Shown: in pieces, positions 1-11,200 of the stretch | Layout: every line of letters begins with the position of its first letter | How positions within the stretch are numbered: the first letter of the stretch is position 1 | Source of the DNA: Dactylellina haptotyla | Taxonomy: Eukaryota; Ascomycota; Orbiliomycetes; Orbiliales; Orbiliaceae | Direction: 5' to 3' | DNA: 64,000 bases | Assembly (NCBI GenBank): GCA_031310005.1 | Contig: CM062385.1 | Location: forward strand, 2,790,001-2,854,000 | Notes under the pieces: generated by a model | The model's input: the letters and a program-made list of their open reading frames with translations, nothing else | The model's database searches: none | What the model was told of the DNA's origin: nothing | Translations under genes and position numbers: made by a program

Positions 1-530
1 TCGTCCCATTGCTGTGAGCAGACGTGAGGGATATTCGAGGGCCAGAAACGATGGAGTTGGAGGAAGCTGAGGTTGAGGGTGTTGTGATGGTAAAGCATGG
101 TGAAGAATATCAGGACCCATCTCTTGGTTTCAAGGTTCGGACGCGGGCGACCTTTGATACTGAAATGTTGACCCCGGATCTTTGGTTGGCGGACGGTGAG
201 GAAGCTCAGGATTTCTTCAACGGCTTCGAGATATTCGGAAATGACGTCGAAGCGGCGTAGTTGTCGGACGTGGTATGGATATCCGTCGAAGCGTGATTGA
301 AGACCATAGTAGCACAACTGAGCTTCGGTCGGCTCCTGGAAAAAATGTGGGATGAAAGGGTCGCCAAAGTGGTTCCTGATGATATTGTCGCAGATCTGGC
401 GGGGATAGGCGACGAGCAGCTTGTTGAAGCGGGAGTTGGTGGCGCGGAGAGAGAGGACGCTTGAATTGTCGCCGGCGTACATGATCATGAGGAGGAGGTC
501 GTCCGGGAGGGCGAGCAGGTCGAGAGGCAT
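1..530 (-). CDS. Partial F-box-like protein, 3' end outside window
   Basis: An open frame runs on the minus strand from an ATG at 530 to the window edge, about 176 codons with no stop, so the gene continues to the left. The N-terminus (MPLDLLALPDDLLLMIMYAG) has the Leu/Pro-rich helix start seen in fungal F-box and F-box-like proteins, followed by a stretch resembling the second F-box helix (LSLRATNSRFNKLLVAYP). F-box proteins normally bind Skp1 and bring substrates to an SCF ubiquitin ligase; here that role is inferred only from the N-terminus. The rest is rich in aromatic and basic residues and matches nothing I recognise. No intron is evident in the visible part. The start is the first ATG of the frame and sits directly before the F-box-like segment. 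Confidence 0.6.
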   Translation of the reverse strand, partial: MPLDLLALPDDLLLMIMYAGDNSSVLSLRATNSRFNKLLVAYPRQICDNIIRNHFGDPFIPHFFQEPTEAQLCYYGLQSRFDGYPYHVRQLRRFDVISEYLEAVEEILSFLTVRQPKIRGQHFSIKGRPRPNLETKRWVLIFFTMLYHHNTLNLSFLQLHRFWPSNIPHVCSQQWD

Positions 531-2138
531 CTTGACCAACTGTACGGTTTCTACCTACTATCTATGTGCAAAGATAAAGATAGGGAGAGAGGTATATGTG
601 ATGTATCGATATATCGGGATATAAAAAATGCAAGAAAGTTCATGCAAAATAAACCAGAGTGAGACGAAGAGCCTGTTGAATAGTCGGAAGAATATATCCA
701 GTCCTGTTCTCCGCCCTGCAGACCTGCGGACAAGCCGTCGAGAGGGGAGAATGCTGAGGGAGGAGAATGTTCGTCGAGGCGGGCTGAGGAACCGAGTTTG
801 GGTATGAGACAACGCAACGAGAAAGGGAAAGAGCCCACCGGGAAGAGTTTACGGCTGCGGAAAATGCATCAGACCTGTCGGGTAGAGGCCATCGACGGTC
901 CCAGCTGGTGTCTCCGGCATGTATTGTCTCTGGTTCAGTCGGGGGGTGGCGATGAGGTGGATGGAAGGGAGAGAAACAAAGTTGGGGCGATGGTTGATGG
1001 TTAATGGGCCTGGGAAATCCGTTCCACCGGACTGGGAAAACCAGCTGGGAGGCAGAACGAACGAAGGAAGGCAAATAGCGTCGGGAGAGCTGGCTGTCCT
1101 GGTTGTCGGGACGCTGGTGTTTCTCGCTTTTGCTCGCTTTCGTTCGCTCAGATTTGGGCAGCTGCATTGCATTAAATATCTCGCGGGCACCCGGACGAGG
1201 GTCAACATGCTCCTTGCGGCCTGGCCAATGGCGCTAGCCGGGGCCTCTGACTGGCCTTCGACTGGCCACGGCCTGGCCATGGTTCAGGATCGGGTCAGGG
1301 TGGGCTTGAATAAATGCCGTGTTCTGGCTGGGCTGCCCTCCAAACGGAGCCTGCGGAATTGGTTCCCAGCAGCCAGCACGACGGAGGGAGGAACCCTTCT
1401 CGCCCGACGACATGGTTCGACGCTATCGGCGCGAGCTAGCCAGAATAACCACAACATAATTAGCCAGCTAACCGATTGATGGGCCGATGTGCATGGAAGT
1501 GCAATGTACCATCGGTGTAGACATGTCCGCTCTATCTCTGCAGCCTGAACGCTAGTCGAGGGATAATGTCCCTCCTTCGATACGACTGAGGGACCAGCGA
1601 GGAGGCCCTCCGTATCGCCCCACAGATTTGATTCGAACTCCCGCTGCTGGCTCCTCCTGCGAGGGGGGCGCCGACGAAAGGGACCGGCCAGACTGGATCA
1701 AATCTCGTCACATGCCCGGCCTGGTTTAGCCCACCTGGAATGTCTTCCGTCCCAATATTGCAATCGCCACGCTAGCATTCCAGGCCAAGCAGTTTTCGGC
1801 AAATTATAGGCGAGCATGCCTGCCCCATTATCACCGTCCTGATATTGAATAAATATTTCCCAATTCAACCCATTCAAGCCCGTTCGAGTGGCTTACTAAA
1901 ATGAACCGCAAGACAGAATCCGGAAAGAAAATCAATCACGACAGAGGAAAGGGTGTGCTATTGTCTCGCAGCCCGTGTGAGTGCCGGACGAGAACAAAAA
2001 AAAAATGTGGAGGAGGAGGGGAAGCAAATCGCATCTCGCTACCAGAGACAAGCATTGGCTCAGCCCCCAGTTCTCCCTTCTTCGTCTTCAATTGCAATTG
2101 CACTTCCATCTGCTTCAGATTTGGACCGTTTGGCGATT
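531..2138. other. Intergenic region, no gene recognised
   Basis: This 1.6-kb stretch separates the starts and ends of two minus-strand genes. It holds several overlapping open frames on both strands (for example 919-1479 plus and 640-1167 minus), but none resembles a known family and they overlap each other, as chance frames do in GC-rich DNA. The part next to 530 should contain the promoter of the F-box-like gene; the part next to 2138 should contain the 3' end of the HAD gene. No tRNA or repeat could be supported. Confidence 0.5.
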
Positions 2139-3569
2139 CTACTGCCAGCGGTCCGGGCGCCGTAGACTCTCGAGCAATTCGCTCCATCTCTCCACCCGAT
2201 ACAGCGGCCTTCCCTGATACATCTTGTTATTGTTGTCTCCCTCTCGCTGCTGTTTTTCAGACTGGCCCGCACCTGTTTCATCCGGCCCTTCCGTGTCGCC
2301 TTTGTCGGCGGTTCCACTACCACCTTTATTGTTCTTATTACCCCTACCCTGACAGCTGCTACTTCTGCTACCACTTTCCTTCTCTTCTCGAACTCTGCTC
2401 ACCACCCTGACACCATGTCGCTGGCAGATGTCCAACAGGCTCCTATTCTCCCCCTCCCCACCCATCACGAACCCTCTCGCAACCTGCCTGTGGAATAATA
2501 GCGCGGCAAAATCCGTTGGTGAATCCCCCACATAAACGTTAAACCCTTCCATTCCTTCTTTATCCTCATCCTGCTCCTTCTGCACCTTCTCCTTCTCGGT
2601 TGGTGTCAACGTTGGATTCGTTGGAGAAGAACTCCCATCGGCATCTCCCACCCCCTCTGCTCCGATGGCTGGACCCTCCAAAATGTCATCCAATATCCGC
2701 ATCTTATCCTCCGCGGTCCACATCCCATGTCCACCTTCTGCCCATCTCACGCCATCATCGTTCCCATTGCGCACGCTACTATTATCACTCTCTTCGCCTG
2801 CGCCGCCGCCTCTGCCGTAGCAAGTCGTAAGAACAGCACTAGCAGTAAACCTTCTATCAAGCCTCCCCGTTGAAACACCATTATCATCCGTTACCAGGTT
2901 GTTAGCGTATATCTCCACTCTCTCCATATCCTCTTCACCCGCCGCCGCCGCCGCCGCAATCCTACTACCCCAGTCCACATTCGTAGAAATTGACCTCAAA
3001 ACCTCACGTATGAACCCACCCGACCAATTCACACTCACAACCGACACTCTCCCTCCCCTCTCAAACACCTCCCTCACCAATGCCCTAAACTCCCCTCCGT
3101 ACCGAACTCCCACTTTCCTCGCGGCGCGAGCCAAGTCCTCCCTCGTGATCCCTTTGAAAATACCCGACGCCTCGATGCGATGAATACTCCTCCTCTCCAC
3201 CTCTCGTAAACCGTAAAGAAACTCCAATTCGGACGCCAGGGTGTTCCGTTCCCCGAACGAAGCAGCGTAGGTAGTGTAGTCCTCCACGTAAGCGTTCGTA
3301 AGGTACTTGAACACGTTGGCAGCATCAGGCAGCGGCGACGCAGATGCGAGTGTTGAGAGGGTATCGCGCACCGTCAGGGTCTGATCGAGATCCACCACCA
3401 GGTGCCGGATTCGTTGCCCGCGCCGGGTTGTATTTCCGGCATTATTAGCTGTAGCAGCAGCAGTAACAGCAGCAGCACTACCCAGCATGGCAGGTGTCAC
3501 GAAGCGACGAATGTTATCAATCTTCTTATATTGGGAGATTCGAAGTAAGGGTCTGAGACGAGAGTACAT
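2139..3569 (-). CDS. HAD-superfamily phosphatase-like protein
   Basis: Single-exon gene of 476 codons. Motif I of the haloacid dehalogenase fold is clear near residue 60 (VVDLDQTLT, nucleophile and acid/base Asp pair), a motif II-like segment follows (VSVVSVNWSGG), and near the C-terminal third there is motif IV (VYVGDSPTDFAAL), which binds magnesium. The order matches small-molecule phosphatases of the phosphoserine-phosphatase-like type; the substrate cannot be told. The first 25 residues are Arg/Lys-rich with one Asp, so a mitochondrial presequence is possible; a second Met at residue 28 could start a cytosolic form. Low-complexity Gly/Asp/Glu segments are inserted between the catalytic motifs and at the C-terminus, making it longer than most relatives. 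The ATG at 3569 is the first in frame. Confidence 0.75.
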   Translation of the reverse strand: MYSRLRPLLRISQYKKIDNIRRFVTPAMLGSAAAVTAAATANNAGNTTRRGQRIRHLVVDLDQTLTVRDTLSTLASASPLPDAANVFKYLTNAYVEDYTTYAASFGERNTLASELEFLYGLREVERRSIHRIEASGIFKGITREDLARAARKVGVRYGGEFRALVREVFERGGRVSVVSVNWSGGFIREVLRSISTNVDWGSRIAAAAAAGEEDMERVEIYANNLVTDDNGVSTGRLDRRFTASAVLTTCYGRGGGAGEESDNSSVRNGNDDGVRWAEGGHGMWTAEDKMRILDDILEGPAIGAEGVGDADGSSSPTNPTLTPTEKEKVQKEQDEDKEGMEGFNVYVGDSPTDFAALLFHRQVARGFVMGGEGENRSLLDICQRHGVRVVSRVREEKESGSRSSSCQGRGNKNNKGGSGTADKGDTEGPDETGAGQSEKQQREGDNNNKMYQGRPLYRVERWSELLESLRRPDRWQ

Positions 3570-4196
3570 GTTTGATAACTGAATATTTGAGTTTTTTTTT
3601 TAGGTTTCTTTTTGAGTTGTAAAATGCCCCAGTCGGGTGCGTTTCCTGTCGTATCCGGCCGGAAGGACGTGACATGTGTTGCAGAAAGCAGAGTAGAGCA
3701 CACGCATCCGACTGCCCCTTCCCGTAACAGTGGGAGCTAGCATTCCGACCCGTGCATAGCATATGCTGGCTTGCTGCACTGCACTCCGCTGATCGCCCAC
3801 CGTCACGTCAGGGTTCCCTTCCAACTGGGAAAACTGGCGGCACAGCCGTTCGGGTAGCTGGTATTTCAAAAATTGGCCCGTGCATGAAAATATAAAGAAA
3901 ATCTCCAAACCTGAATTCCGCATATTTGCACACGAGTAATGTCATAACCTTGTTTCATATTAAGAATATAGTACAATTACATATATGCATAAATATATGC
4001 AGGACGGTGATATAGACGTTGCTTAGAAATGTACAAACCTCGCCCTTCCTTCCTTCTTGCTCAATTGATTACCTGCAAGGCTATACGGGAGAGACAACCA
4101 CCGCCGAATTAATCCACCCAATGCAATAGAAATCTCTGCCCCCTTGCAGCTTAGAAATACATTTTCCTTCTTCCTCGTAAAACAAAAAATTAAAAA
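3570..4196. other. Intergenic: HAD gene promoter side and tannase gene 3' side
   Basis: About 630 bp between two minus-strand genes. The right portion is AT-rich and likely carries the 3' end of the tannase gene; the left portion lies upstream of the HAD gene. Short overlapping open frames here show no family similarity that I can see. Confidence 0.45.
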
Positions 4197-5892
4197 TTAA
4201 TACCCAGTGGCCAACTTGCATTCCCAATTGGCACTGTCATTTGCATCCCCAGACCCCTTATACTTATTCTTATACGGATGCCTACAGTGCTCTCTGACCG
4301 CACCTGACGGCGAACCCCCACTCCCAATCTGATACCCCTTCACGGTCTCCGGTGCGATCCCATCCTCAACCCATTTCACCATCTGCATTAACAAACTGTT
4401 GTTTGGATCGACGCCCGTCACACCGACATCAGTCTGTCCTGCGCCACCGATGTACCACGCGCCGTTCCCGTTAGCGCAATGGTTCATACCCGAGATCAGA
4501 AAGAGGCGGTAAAACTCGTCCAGCTGGCTGCTGTGCATCGTCATATTCCGCGCCGTGTTCTCGTATTGGTTGATCGTGCTCTCGTGGGTGTAGAAGCCAT
4601 CGGACATGCCGTGGTACACCATTAGCTTATGTCCTGTTGCTTTGAGTTTCCTGAGGTCAGGCTTATTCGCTGAGACGCCGAAGACATCGGTATCCAGCAG
4701 GTCATCGATGACCGGGAGGAACTCCTCAAGGGTGGCTGGGAGCTGCCAGTTCGCGTCATTGTAGAAGCCGTATTTGAGATAGTGCGTTGCGATGTCCGAG
4801 GGGGCGCCGTAGACGAGGTAGTATCCGAATACCTGGTCGTTACCGGGTTGGACGGCAGGGTACACGTAGCGTCCTTTGTTGCCGTACACTGGCGAGTAGA
4901 TCTTTTTCACGCCGTCGACCTGTGGCGCGGTAAGGCATTTGTTCGCCGCCCAGGTTTCACCCGCGCCGCAGAGCATCGCTTCGAAGCGTGGGTGACACTG
5001 TAGCGGGTCCTCGAGGACTTTGTCCTTCACGCCGTCGAGTTCGTCGCATTGCGCGAGGACTTCGGCGTCCACGGCCATCCACTGCTCGAGGGTCAGGTAC
5101 GATTGGGAGGTTGGAGCTCCCATGTGGTACCAGTATGCGAGACCACCTGCGACGACTCGGTGGAACTCACTAGCCGGATCGCCGGCGATGATGCCGTCGT
5201 ATTCCTCTGGGAAGTCTTGGGCGGCTTTCATGCCTTGTCGGCCGGCGCCGGAGCAGCCCCAGTAGTACGACTTATTCAGGTCCGTTTGGTAGAAGTAGTT
5301 GGTGGCAGTTTTGCCGACTGTCGTGGCGACTTGCAGACTATTTCCCTCAGTTAGTAAGATACAATATAATGCGATTGGATACTTTGATAACTTACGCTCT
5401 GTAGGCAAAGTCCTTGACGACCTCTGGTTTACCGAGGAACGGAAGGGAGTCGGTACCATCGTGACCGTTATTGTGTCCCACAGTGGCAAATCCGAGAGCA
5501 GTGGTGTATGCTAAGTCTCCAAAGCTTATACACCCGCTAACTCCACCGTTGCCCGTCATAGCGAACCTCTGGCCCTTATCCTTCCAATCGACGGGCATCC
5601 AGACCTCCATGACCACATTGGAGGTAGAGCTTGTGGTGACATTGAGCCTCAGACGGCACATGTCCGCCTGTGCGACAATGGAGTTCTGGCATGTCGGGTC
5701 CGCATCCGGGTAATCGATTTTGGTCCCCTTGGTGACATATCCGGAGTACAAGACCGTGGTGTTCGCGTTCTTGAACGTGGTGATCAAACGGCCGCAACGG
5801 CGCGTGAAGTTATTGCCAGAGGCGGCAACCGACGGGGCCGAAGCGAGGAGGAGTGCGGAAGCCGCAGCAAAAGTGTAACTACCGTGCTTCAT
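4197..5892 (-). CDS. Secreted tannase/feruloyl esterase family protein
   Basis: Two exons, 5892-5396 and 5337-4197, joined across a 58-nt intron (GTAAGT donor, TACTAAC branch site, AATAG acceptor), give 545 residues. The N-terminus is a typical signal peptide (MKHGSYTFAAASALLLASA). Tannase-family landmarks are present: the nucleophile motif GCSGAGRQG with Cys194-Ser195, a late HGMSDG segment that should carry the catalytic Asp, and GMNHC near the C-terminus, completing the CS-D-HC arrangement known from fungal tannases and feruloyl esterase B. Many Cys and Asn-X-Ser/Thr sites fit an extracellular glycoprotein. Such enzymes hydrolyse ester bonds of plant phenolics (gallate or ferulate esters); which one applies cannot be told here. 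The family usually has GCSxGGRQG, so the Ala after Gly is a small deviation. It is divergent from the M20 peptidase gene at 6722. Confidence 0.9.
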
Positions 5893-6721
5893 GGCGTAGA
5901 TAGATATATATATTACAGTCTATATACGCACCGACGAAATAGGTCCGACAATAAAGGGATCGGTAGTGGCACCTTGGCTGAGCTTGACGGCGGGAGGCAC
6001 TATTTATTCTCATCTCTTTTTTTAGGGGAACTACGGGATTTTCGAGTTAGAGCTGACTGCTAGTCAGTCGGGCCCGGAACGCGCGCGCGCTCAGATCGCG
6101 ATAGAGGAGCAGGTGTACAATGCGATACATGTTGAGCATGGGGATCGTGGGCTATGAATGTGGGTACGGTGACCTGTTTGCAGTAATTTGACATCGAATT
6201 GCGGATGCCACATGCTGGCTGAAGAGGGAATAGTGCGATGGGCTGGTGGATTCGAATGAGACTTTTGGCCACTAGTCTCTGGGAGCACGGCTCCATTTAT
6301 TTATCTTATTCTTCATGATAGTGGGGTGTATCCATCGAAGTCTCCGTCTGAGGGCGGAGGAGGGTGCTCGGACCCGGTCCCAAGAGACACGCTGAGGGGA
6401 TCCATGGATGTGTTGGGCGTGTTGCCGGGGCGGTCACCACAGCAGCTCGCTTGCATTGCTTGTTTGGGGGATCGCCAATTTCCCACAGCAACCGAGCGAC
6501 GATTGTCTCAATGAAGTCATTAGCGCATTCCTCCGCCGGTGTGTTGGATCCTGCCTGCCTGCCTGCACCGTCCTCCTTCCACCTCATCCGTCCCTGCACG
6601 CCGGCCTCATCGCACATCCCGCCTCTTATCGATATAATATCCATCTCCATTTTATACATCCCGCGTATAGACGTGTATAGAAATTAAAAATACTCCATTG
6701 CCGTCTGTGCCTCTGTTTACA
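5893..6721. promoter_or_regulatory. Divergent promoter region, tannase and M20 peptidase genes
   Basis: 829 bp between two start codons facing away from each other; both downstream genes encode secreted hydrolases. On the minus strand an AATAAATAG TATA-like element lies about 110 nt before the tannase ATG (near 6000-6009). On the plus side, AT-rich elements around 6635-6690 precede the peptidase ATG. Shared regulation is an inference from the arrangement; no transcription factor site was identified with confidence. Confidence 0.45.
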
Positions 6722-8208
6722 ATGCGGCTTCACGCTTCCCCCTCTCTCATCGCGCTGTCGGCCGCGCCATTGGTCGTCAACAGTCTCCAGCTGCCGTTCG
6801 GCATCAACCTCCCCGCCGTCCTGGACAACCGCCTGAACTCCTTCAAGTCTGCGGTCTCTCAGATCCAAGTCCCCTCATTCATCAACAAGATAATAGACCC
6901 CACTGGCTCCTCGCCCCTGTTATCCCTCCACCGCGACCTCGTCGCCATCCCCTCCGTCACGGGCGACGAGGAAGCCGTCGCGAAGTTCCTGGAAAAATAC
7001 CTCCAATCCAAGGGATTCAAGGTCGAGCTGATACCTGTCGACTCGCCCGAACACCCCACCAAGAAGCGCTACAATGTTTTCGCGATCCCGGAAGGCGGGA
7101 GCAAAGCCGCCCCGATCCTGCTGACAAGCCACATCGATACCGTCCCGCCTTTCATTCCGTTCAAGGACGGATTGCGGTCCGTTCACGGCCGTGGGTCCTG
7201 TGATGCTAAGGCCTCCGTTGCCTCGCAGATCATTGCGGTTGAAGAGCTTCTCGCCTCCAAGGAGGTCACCGAAGACACCGTCTCCCTCTTGTTCGTCGTC
7301 GGCGAGGAGACCACCGGCGACGGTATGAGACATATGAACACCCTCTCGCACAAGTGGGAAGCCGTCGTCTTTGGCGAACCAACCGAGCTCAAGCTCGCCG
7401 TTGGGCACAAGGGACTCGCCATGCTGGAGATCGAAGCTAAGGGCAAGGCCAGCCATTCCGGATACCCATCTCTCGGAATCAACGCCAACAGCCACATGAT
7501 CAATGCTCTCTACAAGCTCGATCACCTCGACCTCCCATCTTCCGATCTGTTGGGTAACACCACTCTCAATGTCGGCTTGATGAACGGTGGTGTTGCCGCC
7601 AATGTCATCCCCGCTTTTGCCTCCGCCGAAGTTGCTATCAGAATCGCGGCCAAGACCTTCCAGGAGGTCAAGGACATCGTTGATGGCGCATTGAAGGACG
7701 TCGACGGTATCCAGGCTACCTGGAAACACCCTTACTACGATCCTGTGTTCTGTGATCACGATATCGAAGGTATGTACCCAGTCTGACCAACACAATACTC
7801 TATTCTAAGTATGTAATACTAACCTAACCACCCGGATGCATAGGCTTCGAAACTATGGCTGCCAGCTATGGCACAGACATCCCTAACCTCAAGGGGGACC
7901 ACAAGAAATACCTCTACGGACCCGGCAGCATCCTCGTCGCTCACGGTGACAACGAGAAGATTGATAAATCTGATCTCTACGAGGCTGTCAAGGGCTATAA
8001 GCGCATTGTCAGAGGAATCATGAACGCCAAGTCAATTGTCGTCCACGACCCAGCTAAGGAAGAAGCGGCCAAGCCAGTCGTCGAAGCTGTTCACGTTAAA
8101 GTTGAAAAGGTCGAGGTTCAGGACGCGCCAGCAAACAAGGCTGAACCAAAGACTGATAAGGAGGAGCAGGTTGAGTATGTCACCATTCTACCGGTTGACA
8201 GCACTTAA
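6722..8208 (+). CDS. Secreted M20-family metallopeptidase (carboxypeptidase-like)
   Basis: Exons 6722-7769 and 7844-8208 flank a 74-nt intron (GTATGT donor, TACTAAC branch site, CATAG acceptor), giving 470 residues. A signal peptide is evident (MRLHASPSLIALSAAPLVVN). Zinc-site landmarks of peptidase family M20 follow in order: HIDTVPP (His137, Asp139), GRGSCDAK with the bridging Asp161, GEETTGDG with the catalytic Glu pair near 195, GEPTE, and a final GSILVAHGDNE with the last His ligand. A dimerisation-type insertion (GHKGLAMLEIEAKGKASHSG) is also present. Fungal relatives are annotated as secreted carboxypeptidases or aminoacylase/ArgE-like enzymes. After the catalytic domain a charged tail of about 55 residues, rich in Lys, Glu and Val, has no counterpart that I know of. 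The ATG at 6722 is chosen because it starts the signal peptide. Confidence 0.88.
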
Positions 8209-11200
8209 ATAAACACTTAATAAGATCGGATAATCATATATATGGGGTGGTTTAATATTACGGGTCCTTCTTGGTTTTTTTTTGGTTTCGTTTTCTGTAT
8301 AGCGATATTTTCCATTTTTTGTTGATACCATGAAAATTTTCCTGGTTGCCTTATCTTCATTTCGATAAGAAGTCATCTTTTGTATACCATATGAATCTTG
8401 TATTTAACGACGATAATATATCTTTTGGCAGGGCCGAATTGGTTCTCTTCTATGATTTTTCTTGTTCGGTCTGCACGGTAGTGACGCGAGATCGCGGTAA
8501 TCCGCAACGGTACATCCTCGCATATGTGCTCGATCACGCATAGACGCTTCTCGTCTCCTCGAGCCGACCTGATCACGTATAACCCTACGACCTTAAAACG
8601 AATATATAGATAATTGAATGAATGAATGTACAGTCGATCATTGCGCCCGATTCCACACCTCCCATAAGAGAGTCACGTATATTTTTCAATAAGAGGAAAT
8701 CCGCCGCACCCAAGACCAACCCTTTATGTTATAATATTGTTCTTTCATTCCCGGACGATTCGGTATGTTCATGGAGCTTTTCTCTTGCGAGCCAGCCCTC
8801 GAGCGAATGCTTTTTGATCTATTTGGTAAATTGGGAATGATGATAAAATTTGCGTTGTTCGAAGAGAAGAAGGAAAAGAAGAAAGAATTTCATTCTTTCG
8901 TCGAGAGATGGCGGGTTTTATGCGAGAAATTTTTTCGCGCTGTCGGGGGTCACGTGCGGTGGGATGATTGGGAAGGTGGTGTTTTTTTGGGGGGGGACAA
9001 CACAGAAATTTCAGTGGAGGCAAAGTTAGCAGGCGGGACCTTGTCACAACATTGGTAGATGGGAGGGCCCATGTTTGTGGTTACGGTGCTATGCTTGTAT
9101 AAGACGGTGCTATTGGCCAATGCTTGGAGGGCTGTTACCTCTCGCAATTCCGCATTTTATGAGGATTGATGAATTGAGAATACGTGTTGTACTAGTATTT
9201 TCGATCATGCGGACGTTATAAGGAGTATATAGATGCATGCTATTTTTGGGTGGTTCGAAATTTGGAAGACATTTTAATGCCTAGAAGGTAAATTTAGCTA
9301 CTATGAGCTGGAAGTAGATATGGGTTTATTAGGACAGCAAGCATGCTGTAGTAGTATATCTGATTCTTAGCTGCCGACATTTTCTCAAATCGGCAACATT
9401 GTACGATGCATCAAAATAACTGGCGGATGGAAAGTTTGATATGATGTGATTTTAAGCGATAAAGGGATTTTGAAGGACTCGAGTATCGATACTCCGTGAA
9501 GTATTATGTCCTTGACTGGCTATATGATTATTTCCATGAGTGGGTAAAAGCCTTTAGCGTGGATATTGCGACCATCAATAGGAAGTCAGGTCTTTGGCCT
9601 TGAAGGAAATACTGTCTCCTCATATTAAATTGGCTTCGCACGCATATTCGTACCTAAGCTTTGAGTTCTGTCATGTAGCGTGATATCGATCTGTCAAGTG
9701 ACCGTTCGACGAATTTTCTAAATATATTCCGTAAGCATCTTCCGTTAGAGAGTTATTTCTAAGTTAGTTCGCCAATATCTGGACTTGAGACTGAGTAAGT
9801 TCATAATACCTTGGGCCCTAAATATAGTGGAGTGCTTAATATTGAGTATACTGTCAAAGAGGCCTTGAAAACTTCATGATCTTGTCGTCGCAAGGTTGCG
9901 AATATAGGAAATACCAACTCTGATCTGATTTAGTGCTACGGGCTTCTGGAGGCTTTGTCTAAAGATTTGAAGAGAATAACATAGAAATACTGCGCTCCTT
10001 CAATATTGGGATCGAAAAACTGCTGGTGAGGGCTGTGGCATAAGGTAGACGGTAAATGGGTGTGGATAATCACAAGAAAAAGTTGAGAAGCCTTCGAGTT
10101 GTATAGCTTTCTGATCCAGGAAATTTCTTTTAGAGGAACTAAGCTGCGGAAGGGCTTCGAATTCTACCCAAATCCCTTGACGAAAAGAACTAGGAAAGCT
10201 GCATAATAATTCGAACGGAATCCAGGTGATCCGAAGCACTTTTCGCAGGACTAGGACGGCATTCGGCTTGCGAGACAACGAGGCACCCTGATCCTACATC
10301 GCGATGATGAATCATTCGTGGTGTCATTTTACCCTGCGGCTGGGGAACTTCCTTCAACTTTCACTGAGGATGGCGGGTGTGAGAAAATTTTTGAGGGCTT
10401 GACGTGAGAACGTTGGCCCGAGAGAGTTTTTGTGGGTATCTGGGTACGAAATAACCAATTATATATCCGCGCAGACAGGAGATGGCGTTTTCAACGATAT
10501 GCACTCCTGTGAAGCAGAAAAGTGCTCCAAACTGACCGGGGTGCTTTTCCGGGGGTGAAAACACATTCATGCGGCAAATTTTGCACCGTTTGTTCAAAAG
10601 TTTATGCATGCAGCTGCGACCTTCGAACCCTCCCTACGCATCTGTCGACCAGAATATAATTTTTAACATATTCCCAATCTCATTATCACTATAATATATC
10701 TTGGCGGGGGTAGTCACGAGAGTGAAGCACGGTTTCCTGACGTCGTATCATAGTGGCATCTGTGCGACGTGGCGAGCTAAGCACATGCATCTCGGTATCG
10801 GCGTTGAATTTATGCCGCTTCTTACTCTCGAGTGCTACGACGTGATTTCAGTAGACATCAAATTGGTAGCGACGTGGGGAGCCACAGGGTTCTAGAATCG
10901 GGATAACACGGGAAGTTGTAGATCATTTTTAGGCTCTTGGAAGGAAATTAATTCGGCTAAATTGACCCAAGATCTGATAAATTGATAAATGTTTTTCAGA
11001 ATTCTAAAATTCGCTACGCCGATATCTTTCGGGTGGCACCATAAGGAGATATCCCGGTTACCGATCAAATCCATGCATCTCTGGTGTACCATACGTACTT
11101 GCACGTATTACAGATGTAGGTCTAGGGTGAAAAGCCATCAAATATCGAAGCGTTTTGCATAATTTCCAGCTTCGGGATTTCAATATTCCGAACTAGAATC

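Noticed and set aside
919-1479. 186-codon plus-strand frame between the F-box-like and HAD genes
   Set aside because: Overlaps opposing frames, has no recognisable domain or splice-supported structure, and sits in GC-rich DNA.
1620-1660. tRNA-like B-box (TTCGAA within GGGAGTTCGAATC on the minus strand)
   Set aside because: No A box, no T-stem pairing and no cloverleaf could be drawn around it.
6920-7795. 291-codon minus-strand frame over the M20 peptidase
   Set aside because: Antisense shadow of a conserved catalytic domain, no family resemblance of its own.
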